64,000 nucleotides of DNA from Ornithobacterium rhinotracheale (lineage in GTDB: Bacteria; Bacteroidota; Bacteroidia; Flavobacteriales; Weeksellaceae): positions 1,255,001 through 1,319,000 of the forward strand of contig NZ_CP035107.1 in the NCBI RefSeq assembly GCF_004088395.1, given 5' to 3'. The position numbers were made by a program, and so were the translations under genes. Below the pieces are notes generated by a model. That model was not told the DNA's origin, did no database searches, and was given only the letters and a program-made list of their open reading frames with translations. Positions 47,665 through 56,981 of the stretch are shown one piece after another. Each line of letters opens with the position of its first letter. The first letter of the stretch is position 1.

Positions 47665-48350
47665 ATAACTGATTTTCTGTTTAAATCTGTAATTAATAAA
47701 GGGTTATCCTTTTTCAATTTTTCTTCAAGACTCATAATTGAATCTAAATTTGGATTTTCTAAAAGAAATTCCAATTCTGGCGTAGTGATACCCACCATTT
47801 GCAAAAATTCTACTTTGCCGTGCACGGTATCAATCTTGCCCAGTACTGGGTCTTCTACAAAAATAATGCCTGTAATATCTGTATCACATTCTAGGCGAAT
47901 GGGACCATTAATCGGCAAAAACTGATGTGGCATAAACCAATGTTGTGTTTCATTAACAAACATTGCTAAATTATTCATCACTTGCACTGCCCAAGTAGGA
48001 TCCCCAAATTTTTCGTTTTTCTTATCGGCATCTAATTCAAATGGTTTTAGTCTAAAAGTAAGTTCAAATCCCCATTTGCTAAATTTCTGACCAAAGGCTT
48101 TTTCGTTGAAATACAACTCGCTTAAGCCATAAGAAATCAAATGTTTGTGATTTTCTGGCTCATCGCAATCAAATACGCTCACGCCCTGCAGAGCATCTAA
48201 ATTAGGATTGTAAAAAATGTCCTCTTCCTGCGTAGCATAATGCCTAAAATCCATCTTGGGATAGAATTTTTCTAAATGCTCATCAATGGCAGCACGCCCT
48301 GGTGCTTGAGTTTCGTTTTTATAATTCTTAATGTATTCTTCTTTAGTCAT
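47661..48350 (-). CDS. Suppressor-of-fused (SUFU) domain protein
   Basis: 229 aa from the ATG at 48350 (a TTG at 48356 is weaker). The SUFU-like region includes GVSVFDCDEPENHKHLISYG, FGQKFSKWGFELTFRLKPF, PTWAVQVMNNLAMFVNETQ and GIIFVEDPVLGKIDTVHGKV. Bacterial SUFU proteins are often immunity proteins of polymorphic toxin systems, but no toxin gene lies nearby. It is coupled to a holin-like membrane gene. The actual role here is open. Confidence 0.82.
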   Translation of the reverse strand: MTKEEYIKNYKNETQAPGRAAIDEHLEKFYPKMDFRHYATQEEDIFYNPNLDALQGVSVFDCDEPENHKHLISYGLSELYFNEKAFGQKFSKWGFELTFRLKPFELDADKKNEKFGDPTWAVQVMNNLAMFVNETQHWFMPHQFLPINGPIRLECDTDITGIIFVEDPVLGKIDTVHGKVEFLQMVGITTPELEFLLENPNLDSIMSLEEKLKKDNPLLITDLNRKSVI

Positions 48351-48507
48351 GAACAAATTTTTCTGTTCAAAAGTACGCTATTTTTTGCGAATTTCTTAAT
48401 TAAATCAAGGCTTTTTTCTTTTGAGAAAAAATAGTGTAGCAAAAACACTTTTCTTTTGAGAAAAATTCATATTTTTGTGTTTCTTTTTTTGATTAAAAAA
48501 TAGTAGT

Positions 48508-49110
48508 ATGGACACAGAGTTACTTTTGACGATTATAAAACAAACGGGAAAGGTTGTGATTGTTCTATTCCCGATTATTGATATTGTAGGGAATTTACCC
48601 ATATTCGTTAGCTTAGAAAAGAAAGTAGGAGCCATTAATTCAGAGAAAGCAAGTATTGTTGCAGCACTATTGATGATTGTTTTCTTGTTTGTAGGAGATG
48701 CTTTGCTCTCATTTATGGGAATTCCTTTGCCTGCATTTGCTGTTGCGGGTTCTTTTGTACTTTTTTTACTTGCGGTAGAGATGATTTTAGGAGTAAATTT
48801 TCATAAGACTGAAATTCCAAATAGCGTTTCTATTGTCCCTGTAGCATTTCCCTTATTAGCTGGACCCGGTGTTTTAACAATGATTTTGGCTTTAAGATCT
48901 CTTTACCTTGTTGAAGCCATTATTGGGGGGATTATCATAAACTTGATTATTGTTTATGTGATTATGCGAAATTCTAAATACATTGGACGATTATTAGGTG
49001 ATACTGGTGTTGTGATTGTGCATAAAATCTCGGGAATTATCCTTTTGGCCATGTCTGTAAAGATTTTTTCGGAAAATTGGCCAGATTTATTTGGTGCATC
49101 ATTGCCGTAA
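48508..49110 (+). CDS. MarC-family inner-membrane protein
   Basis: 200 aa, six hydrophobic segments. Family blocks: VIVLFPIIDIVGNLPIFVSL, FLLAVEMILGV, PVAFPLLAGPGVLTMIL and a second-half HKISGIILLAMSVKI. Function of MarC/UPF0056 proteins is unknown. Stands alone between divergent and convergent neighbours. Confidence 0.93.
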   Translation: MDTELLLTIIKQTGKVVIVLFPIIDIVGNLPIFVSLEKKVGAINSEKASIVAALLMIVFLFVGDALLSFMGIPLPAFAVAGSFVLFLLAVEMILGVNFHKTEIPNSVSIVPVAFPLLAGPGVLTMILALRSLYLVEAIIGGIIINLIIVYVIMRNSKYIGRLLGDTGVVIVHKISGIILLAMSVKIFSENWPDLFGASLP

Positions 49111-49151
49111 AGATTTGTGAATTTTTTTGTTTATTGTTTGTTATATTAGAG

Positions 49152-49192
49152 AAATCCTCTAGAATTTAAATTCTAGAGGATTTTTCTTTTTT
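49152..49192. terminator. Bidirectional terminator between marC and the Lrp gene
   Basis: 32-nt perfect palindrome (49152-49183) containing TCCTCTAGAA / TTCTAGAGGA, followed by a T-rich run. Confidence 0.9.
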
Positions 49193-49205
49193 TATAATGT
49201 TTGGC

Positions 49206-49682
49206 CTACATAAAAATTGAACTAAGTAATCTTGTTTTGTCATTAATTTCTTCGTCAAGAGAAATCATAGATTCTGTTCTTAAAACATCTTCAATTTCAT
49301 CTATTTTATAGATTACTTCTTTGGCATCTCTGGTATCTTTTGCACGGATTTTACAGAAGATATTGTATTTTCCTGAAATCACGCTAGCGACTGTGATATT
49401 TGGGATTTTTTTAAGACGCTGAAGCACTTCTTGGATTCGGTTTGATTTCGTAAGCATAATTCCTACATAGGCAACGAAATCGTATCCCATTTTTGAATAA
49501 TCAATGTTAAGCGTAGAGCCTTTGATGATTCCTGCGTCCTCTAGTTTTTTTACACGCACATGAATCGTTCCTGCTGAAACATCCATTTTCTTTGCAATTT
49601 CTGTAAATGGCATTCGTGTATTCTCTATCAGATAGCGTAAAATTCGCTTATCTATCTCGTCAATTTTGTAAGTTGGTCTCAT
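49206..49682 (-). CDS. Lrp/AsnC-family transcriptional regulator
   Basis: 158 aa. N-terminal HTH (about 5-60): DEIDKRILRYLIENTRMPFT and EIAKKMDVSAGTIHVRVKKL. C-terminal RAM ligand-binding domain (about 70-150): GYDFVAYVGIMLT, ITVASVISGKYNIFCKIRAK. Likely an amino-acid-responsive regulator; targets unknown. Divergent from nothing; its promoter box lies upstream at 49706-49713. Confidence 0.93.
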   Translation of the reverse strand: MRPTYKIDEIDKRILRYLIENTRMPFTEIAKKMDVSAGTIHVRVKKLEDAGIIKGSTLNIDYSKMGYDFVAYVGIMLTKSNRIQEVLQRLKKIPNITVASVISGKYNIFCKIRAKDTRDAKEVIYKIDEIEDVLRTESMISLDEEINDKTRLLSSIFM

Positions 49683-49705
49683 AATTCAGATATTTTTAAT
49701 TGTAA

Positions 49706-49737
49706 CAAATTTAATAATATTTGACCAATCTTGCCAA
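49706..49737 (-). promoter_or_regulatory. Promoter of the Lrp gene
   Basis: On the minus strand TTG (49735-49737), 21-nt spacer, TAAATTTG (49706-49713), 23 nt before the ATG at 49682. Confidence 0.55.
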
Positions 49738-49819
49738 TATTCTTTGCGAATTTTTTAATAATAAAGCAAATATCATACTTATATAATACTTTTGGATATT
49801 TCATGGCGTGGCTTTAAAT

Positions 49820-49859
49820 AAAAACACGTGTGTTTTTTTTAAAAAAGACGCGTGTTTTT
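49820..49859 (-). terminator. Possible terminator after tamB
   Basis: AAAAACACG (49820-49828) pairs with CGTGTTTTT (49851-49859); the interior T8/A6 also pairs. Between tamB and the Lrp gene. Repeats of an ACACGTGTGTTT-like theme make the exact fold uncertain. Confidence 0.45.
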
Positions 49860-49905
49860 CTAAAAAATGTAGTGTGTTTTTTACCTAATCGTTGTTTACC
49901 TTTAG

Positions 49906-52900
49906 CTATTTAGAAAATTGAACTGTTTTGTTTTTAAGCTTTGTGCTATCGTTTGCGTTTTTTTTGTTAAGCATTTTTTTACTAGCTTCTTGCTCTTCAT
50001 CGTCTGATTTTAGTGTGAACAGTTCTCTAAATCTATTAAATGCTCTATGGTAAACAATCCCTGCACCATAACTTTGGGCATAAGTGTTATTGACATTGTA
50101 GTTTTCTAAACCTATGGTAGAAGGTCTAGAGAATGCTCTGAGTCTTAGGCCTCCGTCTATTTTTTTGGAAATATCATAATCTAGCTCAAACGAAGTTGTA
50201 ACTTCTTCGTTGAATTGAGAGCCCAGCGGAGTCCCCACCATTCCATTGATTTTCAATCTTGGATTGATGACAAAATTAAACTGAGTTTGAATTCTATCTG
50301 CTTGATTTCTACTGTCTGATGATTGCAAATAAGTAGGATTGATCTCTAATCCTGGGATAATACTAGAAAAGGCATTTCCTATCTGGCGACCAAGCAATTC
50401 AAAGGCAGACGATGTGGCAACATCTGAAGCAATGGCTGTTGTAATGCTTTGATTTACATCAAATTTACCTAAAACAAGGATAGACCCTACTTGCCTGATT
50501 CTCTCGTCTACATTGTTTTTAATCTTGCTATTGAGCATACTTTGCACTTGGCTATTTGCCTCTGGCACCTCGATGCCTAAATCTATATTGGTTTTGTTTA
50601 AATCTCCACTGATGGAAGCCACTACATCCACCTCCATTGGTTGCAAATAAGTAGCTCCTATATATGCACCTAAATTGCTCACATTTCTGGAGTAAACTGC
50701 TCGCAAATTCATTTGTGCATTATAGGGGTTACCATTAAATCGAATGTAGCCTCCTTTCTCGATGTCAAACTTTTTATCAATAATCACACTTTGGCGATAA
50801 ATGTACACCCCATCTGTGATTACATATTCACCATCGATACTGAGGCTTCCAGCTCGGTTCATGGCTATCTTGAAGTTTTTGGCATATCCTTGCGCCTCTA
50901 TTTTGTCATCAGATTTTTCATCTAAAACTAAATTCACCGTAGTATTGGCGTCTACATTTAGGCTTAAATCCATAGAGAAACCAGAAACACGCTGCTCCTG
51001 CGTCTCGTCTTGCACAATACTTCCCTCCTCGTCTACCGAATAAAACTGAATGAATGGGTTGTCGCTCACATTCTTGGTTCCAGAAGTATTTAAATTTATT
51101 ACAGAGCCCTTTAGCACATCTAGATTTCTTCCAGAGATTACCAAGTCGCTTGCAGGACCGAACATGAAAAATTCGCCCTTGGCAAATACACGACCATAGA
51201 ACATCTCATTGTCCTTTACACTGGTGCTTATAACTAAAAGTTTATTTGTTTTAAAGTCTAAATCAAGGAACCAGCTCGATAGGTCTGAGAAAATCAGCGA
51301 GCCATCTACTATTCCTTTGGTTTTGGAATTGTTCTCGGTAAAGGTGATATTGTCTAATTCCAATTGCCCGTTGAATCCTGGTTGTTTATTCAAAGTCAAT
51401 TCATTTTCTCCATCGAACTGATAGCGAGTTCCTAGGTAAACAACTTTAAATCCTAAATTCTTCATTGTTAACTCTCCCGAAATCGATGGATCCATTAAAT
51501 TTCCTTTTACAACAACATCTCCAGAAAGTTTTCCTTTCCAGTCGGTCATCACTTCGTCCAAGAATGCTCCTAAAATATCTACATCAAAATCATCAAAGTT
51601 TGCCACCAAATCTAGCTCTGGCTGCGAGTTGGTATTTTTAATATCCCCACTCACAAACAATGTGTTTTCGTTATACTTGTCTAAACTTCCCGTGATGTTG
51701 AATGTCTCTGTTTCCACATCATATTTTGCCTCAGTTGTCAGATTTCCGATCAGTCTATCATTTAATTTAATAGAATCAATCTTTAAATCAGCAATTGGCT
51801 CTACTTGATTGTTATCTTTCTTAATATCAATAGTTCCGTTGGCTATTCCCTTTAAATCCATACCCGCCATATAGGATTTTGGAATGGCTTTTTCTAAATG
51901 AATGTTTTGAATTTCTGTTTGAAAATTAAATTTCTCTGGGTTGAAATAATCGCCATTAATTTTCAAATATTGATTATCTGATTGTAGCACAAAATCAGAG
52001 ACTTTGTATATATTCTTCTCCCAATCTATGCTTGCGTAATTGCTCTGTGGCGAATTCTCGGGATTTATATGCCACTCCACGCCTTCTATGTTAAATTTAG
52101 AGGGCGAAAAGCCTACTTTTATTTTATGGTCTTGGTCAAATGTTTGGTAAAAATTCAGTTGGAATTCAGCATTTTTTTGCTCGCCCGCATAGAAATGCAT
52201 CTGGGCGTTTAGAATATCATTTTCATTTTTACCATCAAGCATTATTTGGGAGAAATTAAGGTTTTCAATTTTAAGATTTTCAATGCTGAGGGCTATATTT
52301 TTTTCATCTCCGGCAGCGGCGGCAAGGTGTATATCTCTGGCAATATAGTCGTTATAGCGCACGCTTGGGGAGCGCAAATCGATTTGAAAGACATCATTAT
52401 CATTATCAATCACGCCCGCTGCAAGTGTTTGCGGCTTGATTCTAAGGTTGGGCAGAAAGTAATTAATCAGGTCATCTTCCACGATTACCAAATAGCTTAA
52501 ATACTGCCCTTGGGATACTTTTTTCTTCTTATAATCTACCAAAAAATTCCCCACGCCGTTGTACACAACATCTGGCAATTCATCTAATTTATACTTCCCT
52601 TCCATCGTGGCTGAGAGGTAATTAGGCATTTGCAAATCGATTAATTTTTCGCCTTGTGGTGTTTTTGTGAAAGATAGATTTGTCTTAGGCAAATTCACTT
52701 GCAAAGTATCTGATTTAAAGGTGATTTCATCTAGCACAAAGTTTCCCTGTAAATCATTAATATCCGAAAACTTAGCATCTCCCGTGAGCCTAGCTTTAAT
52801 CCAAGAGTTTTTCTTGCTAGTGAGTTTAAAATAATTTAAATTCACATACGACACATTGGATTCAAAATTTGCCTTAATCTCTTTTTGGCTAAAATCAAAA

Positions 52901-54402
52901 AATCCTTGATAATCCAATTGTGCTTTGCCTGGATCGTTGATAGAAAGGTATCCGTTGTAAGTTTCCTTGCTCAGCACACCATCTAGGCTCAAATTGTTGT
53001 AACGCTCGCCCATCAAATCCAGATAATTAATTTTCCCCTTAGCGGTGAGCGTCATAGTATTGATGTCAAAACCAGCTCCTTTAAAGTCGATTTCACCTGA
53101 AACTTTATCGAGCATTTTCAACTCAGTAAGTTGTTTTAAATCAAAATTTTGCGCATTTACAAAACCGCTATAAATTGGTTTTTCTTTACGATAATCGTAT
53201 AGGCTTAAATCCACAAAAGCCTGTCCAAGAGCTGTTTGCAAATTCCCTTTGGCATACACCAATTGATCATCAAGATTAAAGGCTCCGCCATAATTCATTT
53301 CGCCAAATCGCTTGATGTATGGCGTGATGTTTTTATCTATAAAAGTTGGTAAAATTCGCACCAACTCGTCGTAAGAAGTACTGACATTCAATTCGTTTGA
53401 AAACACCCCGATATCGCCATCAATCATATTTTGAAGGTTGATGACAGGCGTTTTTATTTTTGTTTTTCCATTTTCTAGGTGTAGTGTTTCAAGGTTTAAA
53501 TTATTCAGATTTCCCGTGGCTTTTCCTGAAATTTTAATTTCCTCGCTAGAATCCCACTCGGGCACAAAATATCGTATATCCTTAAATCCCAAAATGTTAT
53601 CCTCTCCTAATGATAAGTCCCAATTTACTTTATTGCTAAAATCTGAGAAAGAATCTTTTTCAGGAGTAAGCAGGCGAATGTGTCCTTGCAAAAAGCTGGA
53701 TTGCGTATTAAATATTAAATCATTAAAATACAAGCCCTTTTCATTCATTTTAAATTTAGCGGCTAATTTTTTCAGCTGAAAGTTTTCACCATTTTTCTGA
53801 GCTAAAAAACTCAAATTCTGAATATCTGCCTCATAAACCTCATCGCGCATTTTGAAATCTTGTATCACAGCATTTAGCGCCGTGGCATCGAGCCAAACAC
53901 GGTTTTTGGGATCTAAATTTTCATTAATAATGGAAAAAGCACTTTCATTTATCTGTACATTTCCGCGCAGTGCAAAATGCGACTGGGTGGTATCGCCTGT
54001 GGAAAATACTTCTATAAAACGGTCGAAATTGGAAATGCTATCTCCCTTGTATGTCAACACCTTAACGCTTGCTTGGTCGAGCGCTAAACTTTTCACCGAA
54101 ACATTGTCTGCATCTTGGTAAATGTCCCACAGGCTGATGTCTGCCGTGATTTTCTTGATAGCAATGAAATCGTTTTGCTTATAATCCTTGGCCGAAATAT
54201 CACTTAAAACGATGTCTCCCCAGAAATCAATATCCACTCCGCCCACACTGATTGAGGTACCGAAATCTTGGTTGATTTTCTCCACCACTTTATCAATGAT
54301 TTTGGTCTGCACCGCAGGAATTTGTATCGCAAAAAATAGCCCAACTATCAGCAATAAAATTATGGCAAAAAATATTAAAATATAGCGAAAAAACTTTTTC
54401 AA
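49906..54402 (-). CDS. tamB: Translocation and assembly module TamB
   Basis: 1498 aa AsmA-like protein bridging inner and outer membrane, thought to carry lipids or assist outer-membrane protein insertion. One N-terminal transmembrane helix (MKKFFRYILIFFAIILLLIV), then FFAIQIPAVQTKIIDKVVE, a long series of amphipathic beta-strands, and the C-terminal TamB/DUF490 domain (about 1100-1450: GSVINLNTSG, QGYAKNFKIAMNRAGSLSID, GGYIRFNGNPYNAQMNL, LGRQIGNAFSSIIPGLEI). The start is TTG; no better ATG is in frame nearby. Divergent from tsaD with a 38-nt gap. Confidence 0.93.
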   Translation of the reverse strand: MKKFFRYILIFFAIILLLIVGLFFAIQIPAVQTKIIDKVVEKINQDFGTSISVGGVDIDFWGDIVLSDISAKDYKQNDFIAIKKITADISLWDIYQDADNVSVKSLALDQASVKVLTYKGDSISNFDRFIEVFSTGDTTQSHFALRGNVQINESAFSIINENLDPKNRVWLDATALNAVIQDFKMRDEVYEADIQNLSFLAQKNGENFQLKKLAAKFKMNEKGLYFNDLIFNTQSSFLQGHIRLLTPEKDSFSDFSNKVNWDLSLGEDNILGFKDIRYFVPEWDSSEEIKISGKATGNLNNLNLETLHLENGKTKIKTPVINLQNMIDGDIGVFSNELNVSTSYDELVRILPTFIDKNITPYIKRFGEMNYGGAFNLDDQLVYAKGNLQTALGQAFVDLSLYDYRKEKPIYSGFVNAQNFDLKQLTELKMLDKVSGEIDFKGAGFDINTMTLTAKGKINYLDLMGERYNNLSLDGVLSKETYNGYLSINDPGKAQLDYQGFFDFSQKEIKANFESNVSYVNLNYFKLTSKKNSWIKARLTGDAKFSDINDLQGNFVLDEITFKSDTLQVNLPKTNLSFTKTPQGEKLIDLQMPNYLSATMEGKYKLDELPDVVYNGVGNFLVDYKKKKVSQGQYLSYLVIVEDDLINYFLPNLRIKPQTLAAGVIDNDNDVFQIDLRSPSVRYNDYIARDIHLAAAAGDEKNIALSIENLKIENLNFSQIMLDGKNENDILNAQMHFYAGEQKNAEFQLNFYQTFDQDHKIKVGFSPSKFNIEGVEWHINPENSPQSNYASIDWEKNIYKVSDFVLQSDNQYLKINGDYFNPEKFNFQTEIQNIHLEKAIPKSYMAGMDLKGIANGTIDIKKDNNQVEPIADLKIDSIKLNDRLIGNLTTEAKYDVETETFNITGSLDKYNENTLFVSGDIKNTNSQPELDLVANFDDFDVDILGAFLDEVMTDWKGKLSGDVVVKGNLMDPSISGELTMKNLGFKVVYLGTRYQFDGENELTLNKQPGFNGQLELDNITFTENNSKTKGIVDGSLIFSDLSSWFLDLDFKTNKLLVISTSVKDNEMFYGRVFAKGEFFMFGPASDLVISGRNLDVLKGSVINLNTSGTKNVSDNPFIQFYSVDEEGSIVQDETQEQRVSGFSMDLSLNVDANTTVNLVLDEKSDDKIEAQGYAKNFKIAMNRAGSLSIDGEYVITDGVYIYRQSVIIDKKFDIEKGGYIRFNGNPYNAQMNLRAVYSRNVSNLGAYIGATYLQPMEVDVVASISGDLNKTNIDLGIEVPEANSQVQSMLNSKIKNNVDERIRQVGSILVLGKFDVNQSITTAIASDVATSSAFELLGRQIGNAFSSIIPGLEINPTYLQSSDSRNQADRIQTQFNFVINPRLKINGMVGTPLGSQFNEEVTTSFELDYDISKKIDGGLRLRAFSRPSTIGLENYNVNNTYAQSYGAGIVYHRAFNRFRELFTLKSDDEEQEASKKMLNKKNANDSTKLKNKTVQFSK

Positions 54403-54427
54403 GGCTTAGATATTCAATTTTAAACTT

Positions 54428-54435
54428 TAACTTTG
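54428..54435 (+). promoter_or_regulatory. -7 box directly before tsaD
   Basis: TAACTTTG ends 5 nt before the ATG at 54441; leaderless initiation likely. Confidence 0.5.
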
Positions 54436-54440
54436 TCTCT

Positions 54441-55454
54441 ATGAGCGAACCAATTATACTTGCCATAGAGTCCTCTTGCGATGACACCTCGGCAGCAGTT
54501 ATCAAAGGTAACTCCATATTATCCAACATTATAGCAAGCCAAAAGGTGCACCAGCAATATGGTGGCGTGGTGCCTGAGTTGGCCTCGCGCGCTCACCAGC
54601 AGAACATCGTCCCCGTGGTTGCCACAGCATTAGACAATGCAAAAGTAACACAAAAAGATTTAACTGCAATAGCTTACACGCGCGGACCTGGCTTATTAGG
54701 TTCACTTTTGGTAGGAAGTAGCTTTGCCAAATCCCTATCCGCTGCCTTGGGCATACCGCTCATTGAGGTAAATCATATGCAGGCACACATCTTTGCCCAC
54801 TTCATAAGCGATGCCAGCGAGCAGCCCCCCAGCTTCCCGTTCCTGTGCCTCACCGTGAGCGGCGGCCACACCCAAATCGTGAAAATTTCAAGCTACACTA
54901 ATTTAGAAGTTTTAGGCGAAACCAAAGATGATGCCGCGGGCGAAGCATTTGATAAAATTGGGAAAATCCTAGGGCTGCCCTACCCCGCAGGCCCAGCAAT
55001 TGATAAATTAGCACAAACGGGAAATCCTGAAAAATTCGTTTTTACCAAACCTAAAATGCCTGATTATGATTTCAGTTTTAGTGGACTCAAAACGGGCGTG
55101 ATGAATTTCTTGAACAAAGAAAAACAGAAAAATCCAAATTTTGTAGAAGAAAATTTAAACGACTTGTGCGCAAGCGTGCAACACACCATCACTGAAATGT
55201 GCGTGGAAAAATTAGTACAAGCGGCGCAAGACTTAGGCATTAAGCAAATCGCACTGGCTGGTGGCGTGTCTGCCAATAGCGAACTGCGCAAGAAAATCAA
55301 AAATTTAGAAAAACACGGCTTCACCACCTATATACCTAAATTTGAATACACTACGGATAACGCCGCTATGATTGCAATGGTGGGCAGCATTAAGTACCAA
55401 GCGCAAGAATTTTCAGATATAAACGCCAAAACCATAGCTAGATACAAACTTTAA
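54441..55454 (+). CDS. tsaD: tRNA t6A synthase subunit TsaD
   Basis: 337 aa ASKHA-fold enzyme transferring threonylcarbamoyl to A37 of ANN-decoding tRNAs. Signatures: ILAIESSCDDTSAAVI, VPELASRAHQQNIVPVV, the metal-binding HMQAHIFAHF (HxxxH), LTVSGGHTQIV, DDAAGEAFDKIGKILGLPYP and LAGGVSANSELR. Essential in most bacteria. rsmE follows 3 nt later. Confidence 0.97.
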   Translation: MSEPIILAIESSCDDTSAAVIKGNSILSNIIASQKVHQQYGGVVPELASRAHQQNIVPVVATALDNAKVTQKDLTAIAYTRGPGLLGSLLVGSSFAKSLSAALGIPLIEVNHMQAHIFAHFISDASEQPPSFPFLCLTVSGGHTQIVKISSYTNLEVLGETKDDAAGEAFDKIGKILGLPYPAGPAIDKLAQTGNPEKFVFTKPKMPDYDFSFSGLKTGVMNFLNKEKQKNPNFVEENLNDLCASVQHTITEMCVEKLVQAAQDLGIKQIALAGGVSANSELRKKIKNLEKHGFTTYIPKFEYTTDNAAMIAMVGSIKYQAQEFSDINAKTIARYKL

Positions 55455-55457
55455 TTT

Positions 55458-56165
55458 ATGCATCTATTCATCGGGATTAAACAAGAGAGCCAAGCCCTTT
55501 TAAATGAAAATGAAAGCCACCATTTAGCCAAAGTCCTAAGGCTAAAAGTAGGCGATACCGTGCTATTTACTGAGGGAAAGGGCGAGATGTTTTTAGCCAA
55601 AATTTTGCAAGTGCACCCCAAAAACACACTGCTGCAAATCACAGAAAAAACGGACTACAATCAATCTAGAAATTACAGGCTACATGTGGGCATCGCCCCT
55701 ACCAAAAATATCGACCGCACCGAGTGGTTCCTTGAAAAAGCCATTGAAATCGGCATTGATGAAGTGAGCTTCCTTGAAACATTCCATTCCGAGCGCCGAA
55801 ATCTTAAACTCGATAGAATGCAGCGCGTGGCAACGGCTGCCATTAAGCAATCTTTAAAGGCTGAAAATACGCAGCTCCACGACTTGATTAAATTTAGCGA
55901 TTTTATAGCAAAGTATGATGGCTTCCAAGGGCAAAAATTCATTGCACACTGCAATTCCGATTTTGCCCGAAAAGATATTAAAAATTGCATCACCCCACAA
56001 GGAGATTATTTATTTCTCATTGGGCCCGAAGGCGATTTTTCCGCAGAGGAAATCAAACTCGCTATGGCGCAGAATTTCACCCCAATTAGCTTAGGCAATC
56101 AACGAATGCGCACCGAAACGGCTGCACTCAGTACCGCCTTTATTGCCAATTGGGTGAATAAATAA
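55458..56165 (+). CDS. rsmE: 16S rRNA m3U1498 methyltransferase RsmE
   Basis: 235 aa SPOUT-class methyltransferase. N-terminal PUA-like part (HHLAKVLRLKVGDTVLFTEG), then IGIAPTKNIDRTEW-type block and the knot: LFLIGPEGDFSAEEIKLA and ISLGNQRMRTETAALST. Forms a unit with tsaD. Its stop is 10 nt from the convergent upp stop. Confidence 0.95.
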   Translation: MHLFIGIKQESQALLNENESHHLAKVLRLKVGDTVLFTEGKGEMFLAKILQVHPKNTLLQITEKTDYNQSRNYRLHVGIAPTKNIDRTEWFLEKAIEIGIDEVSFLETFHSERRNLKLDRMQRVATAAIKQSLKAENTQLHDLIKFSDFIAKYDGFQGQKFIAHCNSDFARKDIKNCITPQGDYLFLIGPEGDFSAEEIKLAMAQNFTPISLGNQRMRTETAALSTAFIANWVNK

Positions 56166-56175
56166 TTTATAAATT

Positions 56176-56835
56176 CTATGATTGTAATTTAGGCCCAAAA
56201 CATAAATCCCCTGCATCGCCAAGCCCTGGGATTATGTAGCCTTTTTCATCTAACTTATCATCTACCGTGGCGCACCATAAGCGTGCTTGTGGCAATTCTT
56301 CATTAATTTTCTGAATTCCGGGCAGGGCAGCAATGGCACATAGAATGTGCAACTCAGAGGGTTGTGCCAATTTCAGTACCGCGTGAATCGCTTCACAGAG
56401 GGAGGCTCCCGTGGCAAGCATTGGGTCTACCACGATTAGGGGGCGATTAGAAATATCTGGGCAAGTTACATAATCTTGCTTAATCTCAAAGCCCTCGGCG
56501 TTGTGCTTGCGATAGGCTGCTACAAAACCGCTATCGGCATAGTCAAAATAATTTAGCACCCCTTGATACAGTGGCAAGCCCGCGCGCAAAATTGTCATCA
56601 CCACGGGCTGCACAGCCAAGTCCACAGAGGGTTTTACGCCAAGCGGTGTTGTAACTTCACAGGCTTTGTAGGGCAATGTTTTGCTAATTTCCAAGGCGCC
56701 CACTTCTCCAATTCGTTCTAAATTTCTACGAAAACGCATACGGTCTTTTTGGATTTTCACATCTCTGAGCTGATTTACCCAAGAGCTTAAAATGGATTGT
56801 TTTTCGGATAAGTCGGTGTAATTTAGCGATGTCAT
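56176..56835 (-). CDS. upp: Uracil phosphoribosyltransferase Upp
   Basis: 219 aa PRTase making UMP from uracil and PRPP. Blocks: TILRAGLPLYQGVLNYF (near-family motif), and the PRPP loop VVDPMLATGASLCEAIHAV. The C-terminal uracil-binding block GYIIPGLGDAGDLCFG is present. Transcribed alone from a promoter box at 56853-56860. Confidence 0.95.
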   Translation of the reverse strand: MTSLNYTDLSEKQSILSSWVNQLRDVKIQKDRMRFRRNLERIGEVGALEISKTLPYKACEVTTPLGVKPSVDLAVQPVVMTILRAGLPLYQGVLNYFDYADSGFVAAYRKHNAEGFEIKQDYVTCPDISNRPLIVVDPMLATGASLCEAIHAVLKLAQPSELHILCAIAALPGIQKINEELPQARLWCATVDDKLDEKGYIIPGLGDAGDLCFGPKLQS

Positions 56836-56852
56836 AGTCGTGTATATTTGCG

Positions 56853-56860
56853 CAAAAATA
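56853..56860 (-). promoter_or_regulatory. Candidate -7 box of upp
   Basis: On the minus strand TATTTTTG, 17 nt before the upp ATG at 56835. Confidence 0.45.
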
Positions 56861-56968
56861 CAAAAGTTTAAGTTTTTTGCATAAAAAATTGAGATTTTAA
56901 GTTTCTTTTTTCATTTCAAATACTGTAAGATTTAGCCCTAAAAACTTTTTATGCTTTTAACATTTTCA

Positions 56969-56976
56969 TATCTTTG
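56969..56976 (+). promoter_or_regulatory. -7 box directly before the O-methyltransferase gene
   Basis: TATCTTTG ends 5 nt before the ATG at 56982; leaderless initiation likely. Confidence 0.5.
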
Positions 56977-56981
56977 TACTT

